Source: Candidatus Trichorickettsia mobilis
Lineage (GTDB): Bacteria; Pseudomonadota; Alphaproteobacteria; Rickettsiales; Rickettsiaceae
Length of the DNA: 64,000 nt
Assembly (NCBI RefSeq): GCF_963422225.1
Contig: NZ_OY728607.1
Span: 1,537,001-1,601,000 of the forward strand
Direction of reading: 5' to 3'
Shown here: positions 43,393-53,320 of the stretch, piece after piece
Layout of the letters: every line of letters begins with the position of its first letter
How positions within the stretch are numbered: the first letter of the stretch is position 1
Position numbers and translations under genes: made by a program
Notes under the pieces: model-generated
The model's database searches: none
Told to the model about the DNA's origin: nothing
Seen by the model: the letters and a program-made list of their open reading frames with translations, nothing else

Positions 43393-45115
43393 TTTCTTCT
43401 GAGGTATCATAATCACGTTTAGCAATTAAGTAGTTACCAGATCTGAATTGTTCTTTTATACGATTAATCTCATGTTCACTTACACCGACAGATTTAAGAG
43501 TTGCTCCGCCGAGTTGTAAGCCAGTCTCATAATCCTCAGGCACAATCATAGTTGCTCCAGCTTCATAAAATTCATGAGCTTTCTTGAGGCTTTTTAGTCT
43601 GACAATAATATTGCGATCTGAAAAATTATTACAAATTGACTTGAGAGATTTTTTAATAGTTACTTCATTATTCATTGTTAATACTATAGCACTGGCTCGT
43701 TCAATACCGATAGCTTTTAAGGTTTCTACTTGTGATATATCGCCTGCAAAAATTGGAATACCATTACTGAGCTCTTCGGTTACGACATTATGATTAACAT
43801 CAAGTACGATATAATTAAGTCCTTCTGCTTCCAGGACACGTGCAATCATTTTACCTACTTTACCAAAACCAGCAATAATTATGTGGTTTACCAAATCACG
43901 GGCGCCAAGTTCAATAATTTGCACAGAAGTTTTGCCAAGGCTACGTTCCATTATTTCAGTAATTTTCTGACCAAGCATTGCTAGCAATGGAGTAAGTGCC
44001 ATCGTACAGGTAACAACTAATAATAGTATATTAGCATCGCTTTCCTTAAGAAGGCCATTATCTTTGCCAAGACTAAATAAAATAAAAGCAAATTCTCCTC
44101 CTTGAGCAAGTAATAAACCTGAATGTAGGGCAGTGCCTTTATTAAAGCCAAATAACACACATAAAGCAGAAATTATTAAAGCCTTAATAATAATTAAAGC
44201 TATAGATAAGGTAATAATATGAGATATTTGTTGATAAATTTCATTTACATCAATTTTCATGCCTACTGTCATAAAAAATAGACCTAATAAAAGACTTTTA
44301 AAAGGATAAATACTTTCTTCTGCCTGTAATCTGAAATCAGTTTCTGCTACCAATACTCCTGCAACAAAAGCGCCAAGTGCTAAAGATAGTCCAAAATATT
44401 CAGTGCCGAGAGCGGCAGAAAGCACAATCAGTAAGGTCATTGATATCGGTAATTCACTACTATCACCACTTTCTGATGAAATTAAGCTAAATAACGGTCT
44501 TAGTAGTAATCGGCCGGCAATAAAAATGCCAAGTAAAGCTATTATAGCTTTACCGAGAGCAATGCCTAATGCCATAAATAAAGAAGTTTCACCACCACTT
44601 CCAGATAATATAGGCACTATTACTAAAAGAGGTACTACGATAAAGTCCTGTAAGATCAGGATGGCTAACGAAATTCTACCAACCTGAGTGGATTGACTTC
44701 TGTTTTCCTCTACCACTTGCATCACAATAGCAGTAGAAGATAAGGCCAGTCCTCCGCCAATTACAATTGCAGCACTGCTATCATCACTAATTAATACTAC
44801 TGCTCCGGCTATTACTGTTGCGGTTATTAGTACTTGCAGCAAGCCAAGACCAAAAACATATTTCCGCATAGCTTTTAATCTTTCAAAAGATAATTCCAAA
44901 CCTATTGCAAATAATAGAAATACCACCCCAAATTCGGCTAATAATGTTGTCTGTGAATAGGTAACTATTTTAAGACCATTGTCACCAATTACTGCTCCAG
45001 CTACTAAATATCCTAATACTGGACTTAGCCTTAATCGCTTAAACACAGCGACAACAAAAACTGCAGCTGCAATTAAAGTTATTACGCTAACCAGAACATG
45101 TCCTTCTGCTGCCAT
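43385..45115 (-). CDS. CPA2 monovalent cation:proton antiporter (KefB-like)
   Basis: A 576-residue inner-membrane transporter. About residues 1-385 hold a dozen hydrophobic helices with the CPA2 pattern (LSPVLGYLVAGAVIGDNGL, LFAIGLELSFERL, GLALSSTAIVMQVV, LALGAFVAGVLVAET). The C-terminal RCK/TrkA-N domain with its nucleotide-binding motif IIAGFGKVGKMIARVLEAEG and FAGDISQVETLKAIGIERA lies at about 410-530. It probably exchanges K+ or Na+ for H+, gated by nucleotide or thiol ligands. The SH3-protein gene overlaps its end. Confidence 0.9.
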   Translation of the reverse strand: MAAEGHVLVSVITLIAAAVFVVAVFKRLRLSPVLGYLVAGAVIGDNGLKIVTYSQTTLLAEFGVVFLLFAIGLELSFERLKAMRKYVFGLGLLQVLITATVIAGAVVLISDDSSAAIVIGGGLALSSTAIVMQVVEENRSQSTQVGRISLAILILQDFIVVPLLVIVPILSGSGGETSLFMALGIALGKAIIALLGIFIAGRLLLRPLFSLISSESGDSSELPISMTLLIVLSAALGTEYFGLSLALGAFVAGVLVAETDFRLQAEESIYPFKSLLLGLFFMTVGMKIDVNEIYQQISHIITLSIALIIIKALIISALCVLFGFNKGTALHSGLLLAQGGEFAFILFSLGKDNGLLKESDANILLLVVTCTMALTPLLAMLGQKITEIMERSLGKTSVQIIELGARDLVNHIIIAGFGKVGKMIARVLEAEGLNYIVLDVNHNVVTEELSNGIPIFAGDISQVETLKAIGIERASAIVLTMNNEVTIKKSLKSICNNFSDRNIIVRLKSLKKAHEFYEAGATMIVPEDYETGLQLGGATLKSVGVSEHEINRIKEQFRSGNYLIAKRDYDTSEEND

Positions 45116-45230
45116 ATAAATTATTAGTCCCAGTTTATTATTTACTTAGTTACGTTCTACGAGTTGAAGTTAACAAGCTATCATTAGAATTTTACTTATG
45201 CAAGAAATCATCTAAATTTCTACTATTATT

Positions 45231-45890
45231 TTATGCTTTTTTCATTACTTCTTTGATTAAAGGTATTGTAATATTACGTCGATGTTCTAAAGCAAAGCTA
45301 TTGACTTTCGTTAGTAAATAGATCATTTGATCAAATTCTCTAGGCAAATGCGCTAACAAAAAATTAAGCACTTGCTCTGATAAGTTAATAGAATAATTAG
45401 AAAAATATTTAAAAATTAGTATTTGCATCAACTGATCATCTGGTTGTGCAATTGTAAGCTTGAGAATAGAATTTATCCTTGAAGTAAGATCATGTAATGT
45501 AAAATTATTCAATGCATTGCCGGTGGTTATTAGTAAGTATTTTTTGTTCTCATTAAAAAAGTTAATATAATGCAGTATATCTTGTGATAACCAGTTAAGC
45601 TCCATATCTTCTATAATGAAGGCATCGTATAGTTCTAGCAACAACGGTGATAAAGTATCATCTCGAGATAAGGTAAAAGCATTAGCAGTTTGCTGCCATA
45701 TCTTAGTGATATGAGTCTTGCCAGAAGATTTAGGTCCATAAAGCAGTATACAGAAGGGGTATGGTAATACCCCCCAGTGATTGGGCCATTGTCGAATTAT
45801 AGTATAAGCATAATGGTTTGATGAAGATACAATGAATTCGTCTAAATGGTAAGAAGTAGTCGCGCTGAAAGGCAAGGTAAATTGTTGCAT
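45231..45890 (-). CDS. Hda/DnaA-like AAA+ protein
   Basis: A 219-residue AAA+ ATPase related to DnaA domain III and to Hda (HdaA), which switches off DnaA after initiation. The Walker A motif GPKSSGKT is at 52-59, a Walker B-like IIEDMEL near 94-100, and a sensor-like region (LLITTGNALNNFTLHDLTSR) follows. The C-terminal helices match the AAA+ lid, and there is no DnaA DNA-binding domain IV. It starts MQQFTLPFSATTSY, typical of the alphaproteobacterial form. Confidence 0.85.
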   Translation of the reverse strand: MQQFTLPFSATTSYHLDEFIVSSSNHYAYTIIRQWPNHWGVLPYPFCILLYGPKSSGKTHITKIWQQTANAFTLSRDDTLSPLLLELYDAFIIEDMELNWLSQDILHYINFFNENKKYLLITTGNALNNFTLHDLTSRINSILKLTIAQPDDQLMQILIFKYFSNYSINLSEQVLNFLLAHLPREFDQMIYLLTKVNSFALEHRRNITIPLIKEVMKKA

Positions 45891-46318
45891 AATTAGGCTC
45901 TGTGAATAAAGATTTTAATGGGCTTATTTATGTGTTTTTTGTTTGCAAAATAACAAAGATTTTTTGAAATAAATAAGTTATTCTCGCAAAATTTTATTAT
46001 TTTTATGAGCGCGGATTTTGAGAAATCGTCAAGCTTTGAGCGAAGCTTTAGTTCGCGTGGCAATTCAGTCTTATCAGCCCTTGTATCTTTGGATATTGTC
46101 TTTATAGTTAATAACTATAAGATACTTGAGGCACCAAGTAGAAGGCTAGTATATATTGCAGCCTAGGACTATGATCTTGTCTCAAAGATAAGTAACTAGC
46201 CTTCGCATACTCATTAAAGATCGGACGGTATCTGAGGTATTGAAGTTAATCGACGAACCTGTATTTACAAGATTGATCTTTGGGTAATTCTACTTATTAT
46301 TAGCATAAAAGGTTAGTT
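45891..46318. other. Non-coding region with repeat half and possible IS110 left end
   Basis: No gene. The part at 45910-45990 matches the interior of the 164-bp CTAGGCATTGCG element (TTTTTGTTTGCAAAATAAC and AGATTTTTTGAAAT). The part at about 46020-46318 precedes the IS110 remnant and contains several short inverted repeats, as expected for the left end of an IS110 element. Confidence 0.45.
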
Positions 46319-46490
46319 GTGAGCAACATTATTTTAGGTGTAGATATTTCAAAAGCAACATTTGATGTAGCGTTATTAAATGATAATAAGGTAAAAACCA
46401 AAAAGTTTAATAATACTGCAAAGGATTTGCCGAACTAAACCAATGGTTAGAAAAGTGTGTGATCCATGTACCTATATTACAATCCAATTG
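46319..46490 (+). pseudogene. IS110-family transposase, N-terminal fragment
   Basis: GTG at 46319 starts SNIILGVDISKATFDVALL, the RuvC-like N terminus of IS110-family recombinases with its first catalytic Asp (GVDISK). After about 37 codons a frameshift (TAKD, then FAELNQWLEKC in another frame) and truncation end it. The rest of the element is missing. Confidence 0.8.
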
Positions 46491-46749
46491 TCTAAAAAAG
46501 TTAAAACTAGCCGTTATGAATCATTAGCAAAGCTTTATGAGAACGCTCCAAAATTGATTTTAAAAAATGGGATATAATAATCTTGAAGTCAATATACGAC
46601 TTACAAAGCTGGCGACCAACGTCATTGCGAAGAGCTTTAGCTCTGAAGCAATCCAGTTCTTTGCACTAGATCTTCTGGATTGCTTCGGCTAAAAGCCTCA
46701 GCTCAGAGACTTTTTTTAAAAACTGTGAACGCTAACCAAGTGCTTTTTG
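46491..46749. repeat. Orphan coding fragment and GCAATCC palindromic repeat
   Basis: About 46495-46577 reads SKKVKTSRYESLAKLYENAP...KNGI and stops; it looks like the C-terminal end of a lost protein. About 46590-46735 is an inverted, near-identical copy of most of the element at 42689-42870. Confidence 0.6.
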
Positions 46750-47514
46750 CTATATAGCACTTGGTTGAGGCAGTGTTTTTGATTCATCACTAGATTCGAT
46801 CGCTTTATTAAACGATTCTGCTTCATGTGTAATAGGTTCTTGATTAGGTTGGGAATTATTTTTTATGTCTATAGAAGCTGGTTTATCTATGATTTTTGTA
46901 TGTTTTGCTTCTACAACATTATTGTGTGAATTAGTCTGTTGCTGTTGTTGTCCTTTCAGCTCTTGTAGGTTAGTTGTTTCCATAGGGCATTTATAACGAA
47001 CTAGATCTTTCTTTGCTTCGCTTAACATTGATTTTATTTGTGAAAGTTCGCGTTGAAGTTTTTGTTCGCCATTATCTTCGCTAGCAACTTTTTTACTTAC
47101 CTCAGCAAGTGACGGATATCCTTCACTATCATCAAATTCTGTAGCAAAAGAAGATTGATAATTTTGCAACCGTTGCTTTTGTTTATTTTTTTTCATAGCA
47201 TCACGCTTAATCATCTTCATGTACATTTGACGATTACGTTTGCTGCTATCTGATCCTTCTTGCAGGTCATCATCTTCATCAAAATCATCATCTTCATCAA
47301 AATCATCATCCTCATCAATATTCTCATCAATTACATTTTTTTTGGCCATAGAGATATATTTTTTATTATATAAAGGCTTGCGCTTGCCCCCTTCAAAGCC
47401 TTTAGCATCTACCCATTTGTTGTTGGCTGATTTTTTAAAATAACCACGAAAACTATCGCTACATCCGGTTAACAGTAAGCCACTGAAAATTAATAGGATA
47501 ACTTTTTGATACAT
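46750..47514 (-). CDS. Lipoprotein with acidic tandem repeat
   Basis: A 254-residue putative lipoprotein. The lipobox LLLTGC places the lipidated Cys at residue 18. Residues about 65-85 are an acidic tandem repeat of the six-residue unit DEDDDF, encoded by 18-bp direct repeats at about 47272-47316. A coiled-coil-like region (EQKLQRELSQIKSMLSEAKK) and a Gln/Asn/Ser-rich C terminus follow. The family is not recognised. It is upstream of murG's end on the same strand but about 100 bases from it. Confidence 0.75.
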   Translation of the reverse strand: MYQKVILLIFSGLLLTGCSDSFRGYFKKSANNKWVDAKGFEGGKRKPLYNKKYISMAKKNVIDENIDEDDDFDEDDDFDEDDDLQEGSDSSKRNRQMYMKMIKRDAMKKNKQKQRLQNYQSSFATEFDDSEGYPSLAEVSKKVASEDNGEQKLQRELSQIKSMLSEAKKDLVRYKCPMETTNLQELKGQQQQQTNSHNNVVEAKHTKIIDKPASIDIKNNSQPNQEPITHEAESFNKAIESSDESKTLPQPSAI

Positions 47515-47620
47515 ACTTAAATACCTAAATTATAATGTTTTGTACTTCTATTTGTACTTCAAAGCTAATTATACATAAAGCTTATAATTGTCTCAATCTC
47601 AATTCCAATAATTTGTTGAA

Positions 47621-48700
47621 TTAGCAGGTAATAATTTTTTCTACTGTGTCTGCAAGAATCTTATGCCCCTTACTTTTTCTTTGTAATAAATTACGTGAGG
47701 TAGATGTTAATATACTGCGATCACTAATTAACTCAAAAATTTTATTAGCAATTTGAGTAGGTGTAACTGAATGTTGTTCAAAACACCATCCAGCTTTTTG
47801 GTTTTGCACTGCTTGAGCATTATAAAATTGATGATTCTCCGCTGCATGAGGAAAGGGAATAAAGATAGCAGGCAAGCCAATTGTAGTTAGTTCAGCGATG
47901 GTTGAGGCGCCGGCTCTGGCGATAATTAGTTCAGAGTTACCATAAAGTTCAGCGATATTATGAAAAAAATCAGATAATTGATAAGAAATTCCAAGTGATG
48001 CATAAAGTGAGTTTACTGCATCATAGTCTTCTTTAAGTACTTGTTGAGTTACTTGTAACTTTATATTAGGATGTTGTGTCATTAAGATAGTTATACTTTC
48101 TGGAATTAACGTAGAAAAAATTCTGGCTCCTTGGCTGCCACCAATAACCAAAATTCTAAAAAGAACGTTATTAAAATTATTTTTAGTCGGAATATTTCTG
48201 ATATGGTTACGAATTATGTCGCCGGTAATCACAATTTTATCTTGGTAATGACTAACATTTTTAGTTTCCTGGTATGATAGCGCTATAACTTTAGCAAATC
48301 TTGCCAAAGTTATATTGGTTTTTCCCATAAAACAATTTTGCTCATGAATGACTAGCGGAATGCGAGCTAATATTCCGGCTAACATTGGTGGAAAACTTGG
48401 ATATCCACCAAAACCAATGATAATGCTGGCATTATTCTTAACAATTACTAACAATGCTTTTAGAGTGCTCAGCATCATTCTCATCACTGATTTAATTTTT
48501 GTGAGCAAAGATTTAGTATCTAGCTTAAAATCTATTACATGAGTAATTAACTTTAGATCAGAAGTTAGATATTTTTGACAGCGTAAATCAGTAATCAGAT
48601 GTACCGTATATCCACGTTTTATCAGTTCTTCTCCTAAAGCGATGGCTGGAAATAGATGACCGCCAGTACCACCAGCAGCTAAGATGATCGATTTTTTCAT
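47621..48700 (-). CDS. murG: MurG, lipid II synthase
   Basis: UDP-GlcNAc:undecaprenyl-PP-MurNAc-pentapeptide GlcNAc transferase, the last cytoplasmic step of peptidoglycan precursor synthesis. The 359-residue GT28 protein has GGTGGHLFPA at about residues 10-19, HEQNCFMGKTN near 119, VIGGSQGARIF near 186, and ARAGASTIAELTTIGLPAIF with FPHAAENHQFYNA in the nucleotide-sugar site. It forms a cell-wall/division block with ftsW and murD on the same strand; an RPE-like element lies between it and ftsW. Confidence 0.96.
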   Translation of the reverse strand: MKKSIILAAGGTGGHLFPAIALGEELIKRGYTVHLITDLRCQKYLTSDLKLITHVIDFKLDTKSLLTKIKSVMRMMLSTLKALLVIVKNNASIIIGFGGYPSFPPMLAGILARIPLVIHEQNCFMGKTNITLARFAKVIALSYQETKNVSHYQDKIVITGDIIRNHIRNIPTKNNFNNVLFRILVIGGSQGARIFSTLIPESITILMTQHPNIKLQVTQQVLKEDYDAVNSLYASLGISYQLSDFFHNIAELYGNSELIIARAGASTIAELTTIGLPAIFIPFPHAAENHQFYNAQAVQNQKAGWCFEQHSVTPTQIANKIFELISDRSILTSTSRNLLQRKSKGHKILADTVEKIITC

Positions 48701-48739
48701 CAGTATGCACCATTATTATAGAGTTTGATTACACTGATA

Positions 48740-48860
48740 CCAATTATTAGAATTAAACTAGCACTAGGAAAGCGAAGGTCGAGTACCGCAGCGTACTTTA
48801 AGTACGTGAGGAGCGCAGATCCTGAAGTTTGACAACGTGATAGTTAATTATAACAATTGG
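48740..48860. repeat. Palindromic RPE with IS630-like termini
   Basis: A 121-bp element flanked by TA on both sides. The inverted ends CCAATTATTAGAATTAAAC and CCAATTGTTATAATTAAC (reversed right end) resemble the IS630 ends at 57024 and 58152 (CCAATTGCAATAATTAAC). The centre holds CGCAGCGTACTTTAAGTACG, the palindromic core also found in the ligA and murD elements. Confidence 0.8.
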
Positions 48861-48862
48861 TA

Positions 48863-49993
48863 TTATAGGTGGATGTCCTGTATCTTGTACTGAGTAACAG
48901 AAGGTGCTTGCTTGGTTAGACCAAGCATAATGCCCATGCCAATAGCAATGGCAATTGTTGAAGAGCCACCATAACTAATGAAAGGCAATGTCATGCCCTT
49001 AGTGGGCAATAAATTTAACGTTACCCCGATATTAATAATCGATTGTAGACCAAATTGAGCAATAATACCAGTTGTTGCTAGTTGAATAAATTTATCTTCT
49101 ATATTGATAAGTTTATATAAACATCTGATTACTATAAATGCAAAAGTAGCTATTATAGTCAAACAGATAATAGCCCCAAATTCTTCACCAGCAACTGCGA
49201 AAATAAAGTCTGTATGTGAATCTGGAAGGCTCTGTTTTACTGCTCCTTCGCCAGGACCACGACCGTATAATCCACCATGCTCAAAGGCCATAATCGATTT
49301 TCTTACTTGATAATTTTCACTGCTTTCTGGATCAAGGAAGCTATTTATTCTTACCGCGACATGTGGTAGAAAAAAATAGGCCAATAATATCCCAAATATA
49401 CTGGTCATGAACGCAAAAATAATCCAGAATATAGGTAAGCCGGCAACAAATAACTGTACACCAAAAACAGCGGTTACCATCACCAGCATGCCAAAATCTG
49501 GTTGAGTAACCAGTAATCCTGCAACAATAAGGTATAATATTGCACAGATGATAAAACCAGGAAACTCTTCTTCAGATTTTAAAGATAATAACCATCCAGT
49601 AACAACTGCAAACAGGGGTTTAATAAATTCTGATGGTTGTAACGAAAAACCACCTACATTAATCCACCGTACCGCCCCTTTAACTTCATAACCATAAAAT
49701 TTTACTAAAACCAATAAGATGGCATTTATTAAGAATCCTAGAATCGCTAGTTTTTTTAATTGATTTTTATCTAATGATGAGGCTGCAATAATTACGAAAA
49801 TAGCAATTAATAAATAAAAAGGTTGTCTAGAAGAAAAATAATGTTCATCTAAACCGATACGAGCCGCTACCATTGAACTAGAAGTAGTGACTAATATTAA
49901 GCTGAAACAAAATAAGATTATTAAAGAAATAATAATCTGTTGATCGATGCTTCGCCACCATTGTCTAAAAAAACTAGTTTGATAATAACGCAT
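48863..49993 (-). CDS. ftsW: FtsW, lipid II polymerase of the divisome
   Basis: A SEDS-family glycosyltransferase that polymerises lipid II at the septum with its partner PBP3. The 376-residue protein has about ten hydrophobic helices and the SEDS motifs KGAVRWINVGGFSLQPSEFI, LVTQPDFGMLVMV and GLYGRGPGEGAVKQSLPDSH, with the closing LPTKGMTLPFISYGGSS. The start overlaps the end of murD by 20 bases. Confidence 0.96.
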   Translation of the reverse strand: MRYYQTSFFRQWWRSIDQQIIISLIILFCFSLILVTTSSSMVAARIGLDEHYFSSRQPFYLLIAIFVIIAASSLDKNQLKKLAILGFLINAILLVLVKFYGYEVKGAVRWINVGGFSLQPSEFIKPLFAVVTGWLLSLKSEEEFPGFIICAILYLIVAGLLVTQPDFGMLVMVTAVFGVQLFVAGLPIFWIIFAFMTSIFGILLAYFFLPHVAVRINSFLDPESSENYQVRKSIMAFEHGGLYGRGPGEGAVKQSLPDSHTDFIFAVAGEEFGAIICLTIIATFAFIVIRCLYKLINIEDKFIQLATTGIIAQFGLQSIINIGVTLNLLPTKGMTLPFISYGGSSTIAIAIGMGIMLGLTKQAPSVTQYKIQDIHL

Positions 49994-51533
49994 GGAAACT
50001 CAGTTTTTTAGTACAAAATTTGATAAACATTTCTCCACGTTGTTCAAAGTTTAAAAATTGATCGTAGGAGCTGGCTGCTGGTGCAAGCAAGATATTCATT
50101 TGTTTTTTATTGTCAAGAGTGGAGCAAGCATCTATTGCATCACGAAAAGCTGCGTCAACTGCTTCTTCTAGATCTTCACATATACGCACATTTACTGTGG
50201 TACCAGCTAAAGTTTTAGCAAATAATTCCTTATCTTGTCCGAATAAGTATGCTTTACTTATTCGATTAAACCATGGTTTTATGACTTCAATACCTCCACT
50301 TTTAGCAATACCACCAGCTAGCCAATAGATATTATCAAGAGTTGAAATCGATTTTATAGCGGCTTCAGCATTTGTTGCCTTGCTGTCGTTATAAACTTCA
50401 ATAGACCTCTTTCGAAACTCTACTTTTGTGACCAATTTGTACGTCGATGCGGTGCTCAAATCCTCACGTACATCAGAGTACGCTCCGGTTTTGCGCTCCC
50501 CGTCTCCTTCAAATTTGCTCACAGAAGCGAGTTTCGAAAGAGGTCTAATATTATTTATGGAGCCTATATATTGCATACGATGCGGTAAACCAGAGAAAGA
50601 TGAGAGTGCTTGTACTATTTGTTCAGGTTTTACCTTTGCAAGGCGGCAGGCTGCATAGCTTGCTGCAATATTTTCTCGGTTATGGGCACCTTGTAAAGAT
50701 TTGAGATAAGGTAATTCAATAATTACTGACTCATCTCCAATATTATCATATATGATATTTTCTAGTACGCTAATACCACCTGGTTGTTGCTCTGTTGCAG
50801 AAATAGGAATAATTTTCATTAAAGATTTAGGTCGTTGTTTGAATTGAGCATAAATATTTTTAGTAATAATATTATCAACACCAATTATCCGATAACACAA
50901 ACTATCTGTAGCTATGGGCAGTAAAATTTTTTGTTTGGCGTTAATATAATTATCCATGGTCAGGTGTCGATCGAGATGATCGGGAGTAATATTTAATAAT
51001 ATAGCAATCTTTGCGCTAAAACTATTGATTAATTCTAATTGAAAAGAAGATAGTTCTAAGACATACCCAGCTTTATTCGAGGGCAGGCTAAGTGCAGCAT
51101 TGCCAAGATTACCGCCAGCAGGATAGTCTATGCCGGCAAATTGTAAAATATGGGCAATTAGTGCGGTAGTAGTGCTTTTACCGTTAGTACCGGTAACTGC
51201 TATAAAATCTGCATTATGATATTCCTCAAATAACAGATCAATATCTGAAGTGATGGTAATTTTGTTGGTTTTAGCTATTTTTACCAAAGGATGAGATAAT
51301 GGAATGCCAGGGCTCAATAATATTTTGTCTAGCTGTGTCCACTCATGGTGAGCCAAGTCAACAATCTTAGAGTCAGGATAAATTTTTTGAAATTTTTGAC
51401 AATTATCATAATTATCATCATAACAAATAAGTTGCCTGGCTGTCGATGTTAATGCGGCATAAGCAGCAATACCGGTTCTGTTAAGCCCAAATATGCCAAT
51501 TTTTTTACCAGCTTGCGAAAGTAAGTGTATCAT
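49974..51533 (-). CDS. murD: MurD ligase, with RPE1 insertion
   Basis: UDP-N-acetylmuramoylalanine-D-glutamate ligase. The P-loop GTNGKSTT is at about residues 115-122, with the central-domain motif LNITPDHLDRH. The C-terminal domain has SGLPHRMQYI and the conserved YNDSKATN. Between these last two, about 48 residues (roughly 330-377, starting RPLSKL and ending RKRSIE) come from a 142-bp RPE1 plus duplicated TA. This makes it 519 residues instead of about 450-470. The insertion sits in the C-terminal domain just before the substrate-binding YNDSKATN motif. Confidence 0.95.
   Translation of the reverse strand: MIHLLSQAGKKIGIFGLNRTGIAAYAALTSTARQLICYDDNYDNCQKFQKIYPDSKIVDLAHHEWTQLDKILLSPGIPLSHPLVKIAKTNKITITSDIDLLFEEYHNADFIAVTGTNGKSTTTALIAHILQFAGIDYPAGGNLGNAALSLPSNKAGYVLELSSFQLELINSFSAKIAILLNITPDHLDRHLTMDNYINAKQKILLPIATDSLCYRIIGVDNIITKNIYAQFKQRPKSLMKIIPISATEQQPGGISVLENIIYDNIGDESVIIELPYLKSLQGAHNRENIAASYAACRLAKVKPEQIVQALSSFSGLPHRMQYIGSINNIRPLSKLASVSKFEGDGERKTGAYSDVREDLSTASTYKLVTKVEFRKRSIEVYNDSKATNAEAAIKSISTLDNIYWLAGGIAKSGGIEVIKPWFNRISKAYLFGQDKELFAKTLAGTTVNVRICEDLEEAVDAAFRDAIDACSTLDNKKQMNILLAPAASSYDQFLNFEQRGEMFIKFCTKKLSFHALLSN
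50404..50545 (-). repeat. RPE1 inside murD
   Basis: A 142-bp insertion with termini GACCTCTTTCGAAACTC and its inverse GAGTTTCGAAAGAGGTC, flanked by TA (50402-50403 and 50546-50547). It adds 48 codons in frame. The centre holds CACGTACATCAGAGTACGCT, the same palindromic core as in the ligA element. Its ends are identical over 16 bp to those of the IS5-type element at 53030. Confidence 0.93.
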
Positions 51534-51591
51534 AATTTAGAAATTATATTTAATGTATGATATAATAGCTGATTTTATTATTATTCTCAAT

Positions 51592-52218
51592 ATGGTTCAG
51601 TGGATTACTTTACCTGGTACATCAGATTATCAGCAAACCATAAAATTAATGGAAGATACGGTAGCTTCAGTGATTTCTGGCGCTGGCTTTGAAACTATTT
51701 ATTTATTAGAACATAATGAAGTATATACGGCAGGAAGTGGCTTTAAGGCTAATGAGTTGTTGAATAGTAATGGAATACCAGTAGTTTATACTGGTAGAGG
51801 CGGTAAATTTACCTATCACGGCAAAGGGCAAAGGATAATTTATCCGGTGTTAAATTTATCTATTGCTAGAAGATCTAAAGATCTAAAATTATATATTCGC
51901 ATGTTAGAAAGTTGGATCATAAATGTTTTAAAGCAAATAGATATTGAAGCTTTTACGATCTACGATAAAGTTGGTATCTGGGTTAGATATTTAGGGCAGG
52001 AAGCAAAAATTGCTGCTATTGGTATACGAGTGAGAAAGTGGGTAACTTATCATGGAATAGCAGTAAATATTAGCACTGATCTAAGAAAATTCTCCGGCAT
52101 CATTCCATGCGGTATTGCAGGTGGACATGTATTATCTCTATCGGCTTTAGGAGTTTCAGTAACACTTGATCAGTTTGATTATATTTTACAGCAAGAGTTC
52201 AATAAAATAGGTTTCTAG
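51592..52218 (+). CDS. lipB: Octanoyl-[ACP]:protein N-octanoyltransferase
   Basis: Transfers octanoyl from acyl carrier protein to lipoyl domains, the first step of lipoate synthesis. The substrate motif [12 protein letters not shown], the lysine of [11 protein letters not shown] and the Cys of IPCGIAGG form the known catalytic arrangement. I start at ATG 51592 (MVQWITLPG), which matches the family; an upstream start at 51553 adds 13 hydrophobic residues without support. It is divergent from murD. Confidence 0.94.
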   Translation: MVQWITLPGTSDYQQTIKLMEDTVASVISGAGFETIYLLEHNEVYTAGSGFKANELLNSNGIPVVYTGRGGKFTYHGKGQRIIYPVLNLSIARRSKDLKLYIRMLESWIINVLKQIDIEAFTIYDKVGIWVRYLGQEAKIAAIGIRVRKWVTYHGIAVNISTDLRKFSGIIPCGIAGGHVLSLSALGVSVTLDQFDYILQQEFNKIGF

Positions 52219-52267
52219 TTTCAAGCTAGTATCGCTATAATATTGAACAGTTTGCTATATAATTCAT

Positions 52268-52447
52268 GTGAGTGTTGTTTGTGGTTTTTAGAAAAAGTCG
52301 TCATTGCGAGGCGTTGCCGAAGCAATCCAGTCTTTGATAAGGCTTCTTACTCGAGCTGCAACTGGATCACCACGGAGCCTTACGGCTCCTCGTGATGACA
52401 TCTTGTATGTTGGTATACTAACGTTTAAACTTAAAAACTTGTGAACA
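52268..52447. repeat. Palindromic element after lipB
   Basis: Inverted ends GTTGTTTGTGGTTTTTA and TTAAAAACTTGTGAACAAC bound about 180 bp carrying GTCATTGCGAGGC and AAGCAATCCAG, and a GGAGCCTTACGGCTCC hairpin. It belongs to the same broad group as the element at 42689-42870. Confidence 0.7.
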
Positions 52448-53320
52448 ACTCTGACTAATTCAGCTTAATTTACTATAATATATTACCTTAGATTTCAGGG
52501 TCAATTCCAATCAAAGCTATACTGAGTGCTTCATTGGCTATCTCTAGACCATAGTGAGCCATTTGAAGATCATTATTTATCTCAATTGCTTTTTTATAGC
52601 TGTCAATCGCCTGCTCATATTTGTTTAATTTGTACGAGGTATAACCTAAAACATAGAGAGCTTTAACCTCCTCATTATCAATCTTAACTTTATCACTATT
52701 ACTAACTAGGTTGGTCATCTTATTGAGACAGACTAAGGTTTCTTTTAACTGATTTTCCTTGTTTCTTTGATTTTTCTCTATTGGAATTAAAGTATAGAGG
52801 CTATGAATTTTTTCTTTGTAAGCATCTAAAAAGTTAGGTTTGCTGTTAATTGCTTGATCGAAACAGACCAGTGACTCTTCGTATTTATCCAAAGACTGAA
52901 GAACTAAACCTGTTTGATAGTAGATTTCAGCTTTATGAGCATCGCATAATAGCGAAATTGCTACATTAAGGCAAGCCAACGCCTCTTCACTTCTATCTAA
53001 ATTCACGAGAATCTTACTTTTTTCAATAGACCTCTTTCGAAACTGGACTAAATATGCTATAAAGTCGAATTTACTTAATTTAGAACTATATGAGATATAA
53101 AAATTTAAGCATTTTATCGGAAGAGCATTTTAGAAGATTAACTGGGGTAAGAAATAGTACATTCGAAAAGATGGTAGGGATTTTAAAGACAGAGAAACAA
53201 ATAAATAGGAGGTACCAAGGTGGCAGAAGAGCTAGTCTTAGTATGGAAGACAGCCTATTAATGACACTTGAATATTTAAGGGAATACCGTACCTATTTTC
53301 ATATAGCTAAGAATTATGGG

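Noticed and set aside
43584-44687. Plus-strand ORFs antisense to the antiporter gene
   Set aside because: No family features; the minus-strand CPA2 transporter explains the whole segment.
50428-50658. 76-residue plus-strand ORF over the RPE1 in murD
   Set aside because: Antisense to murD and the RPE1, without independent support.
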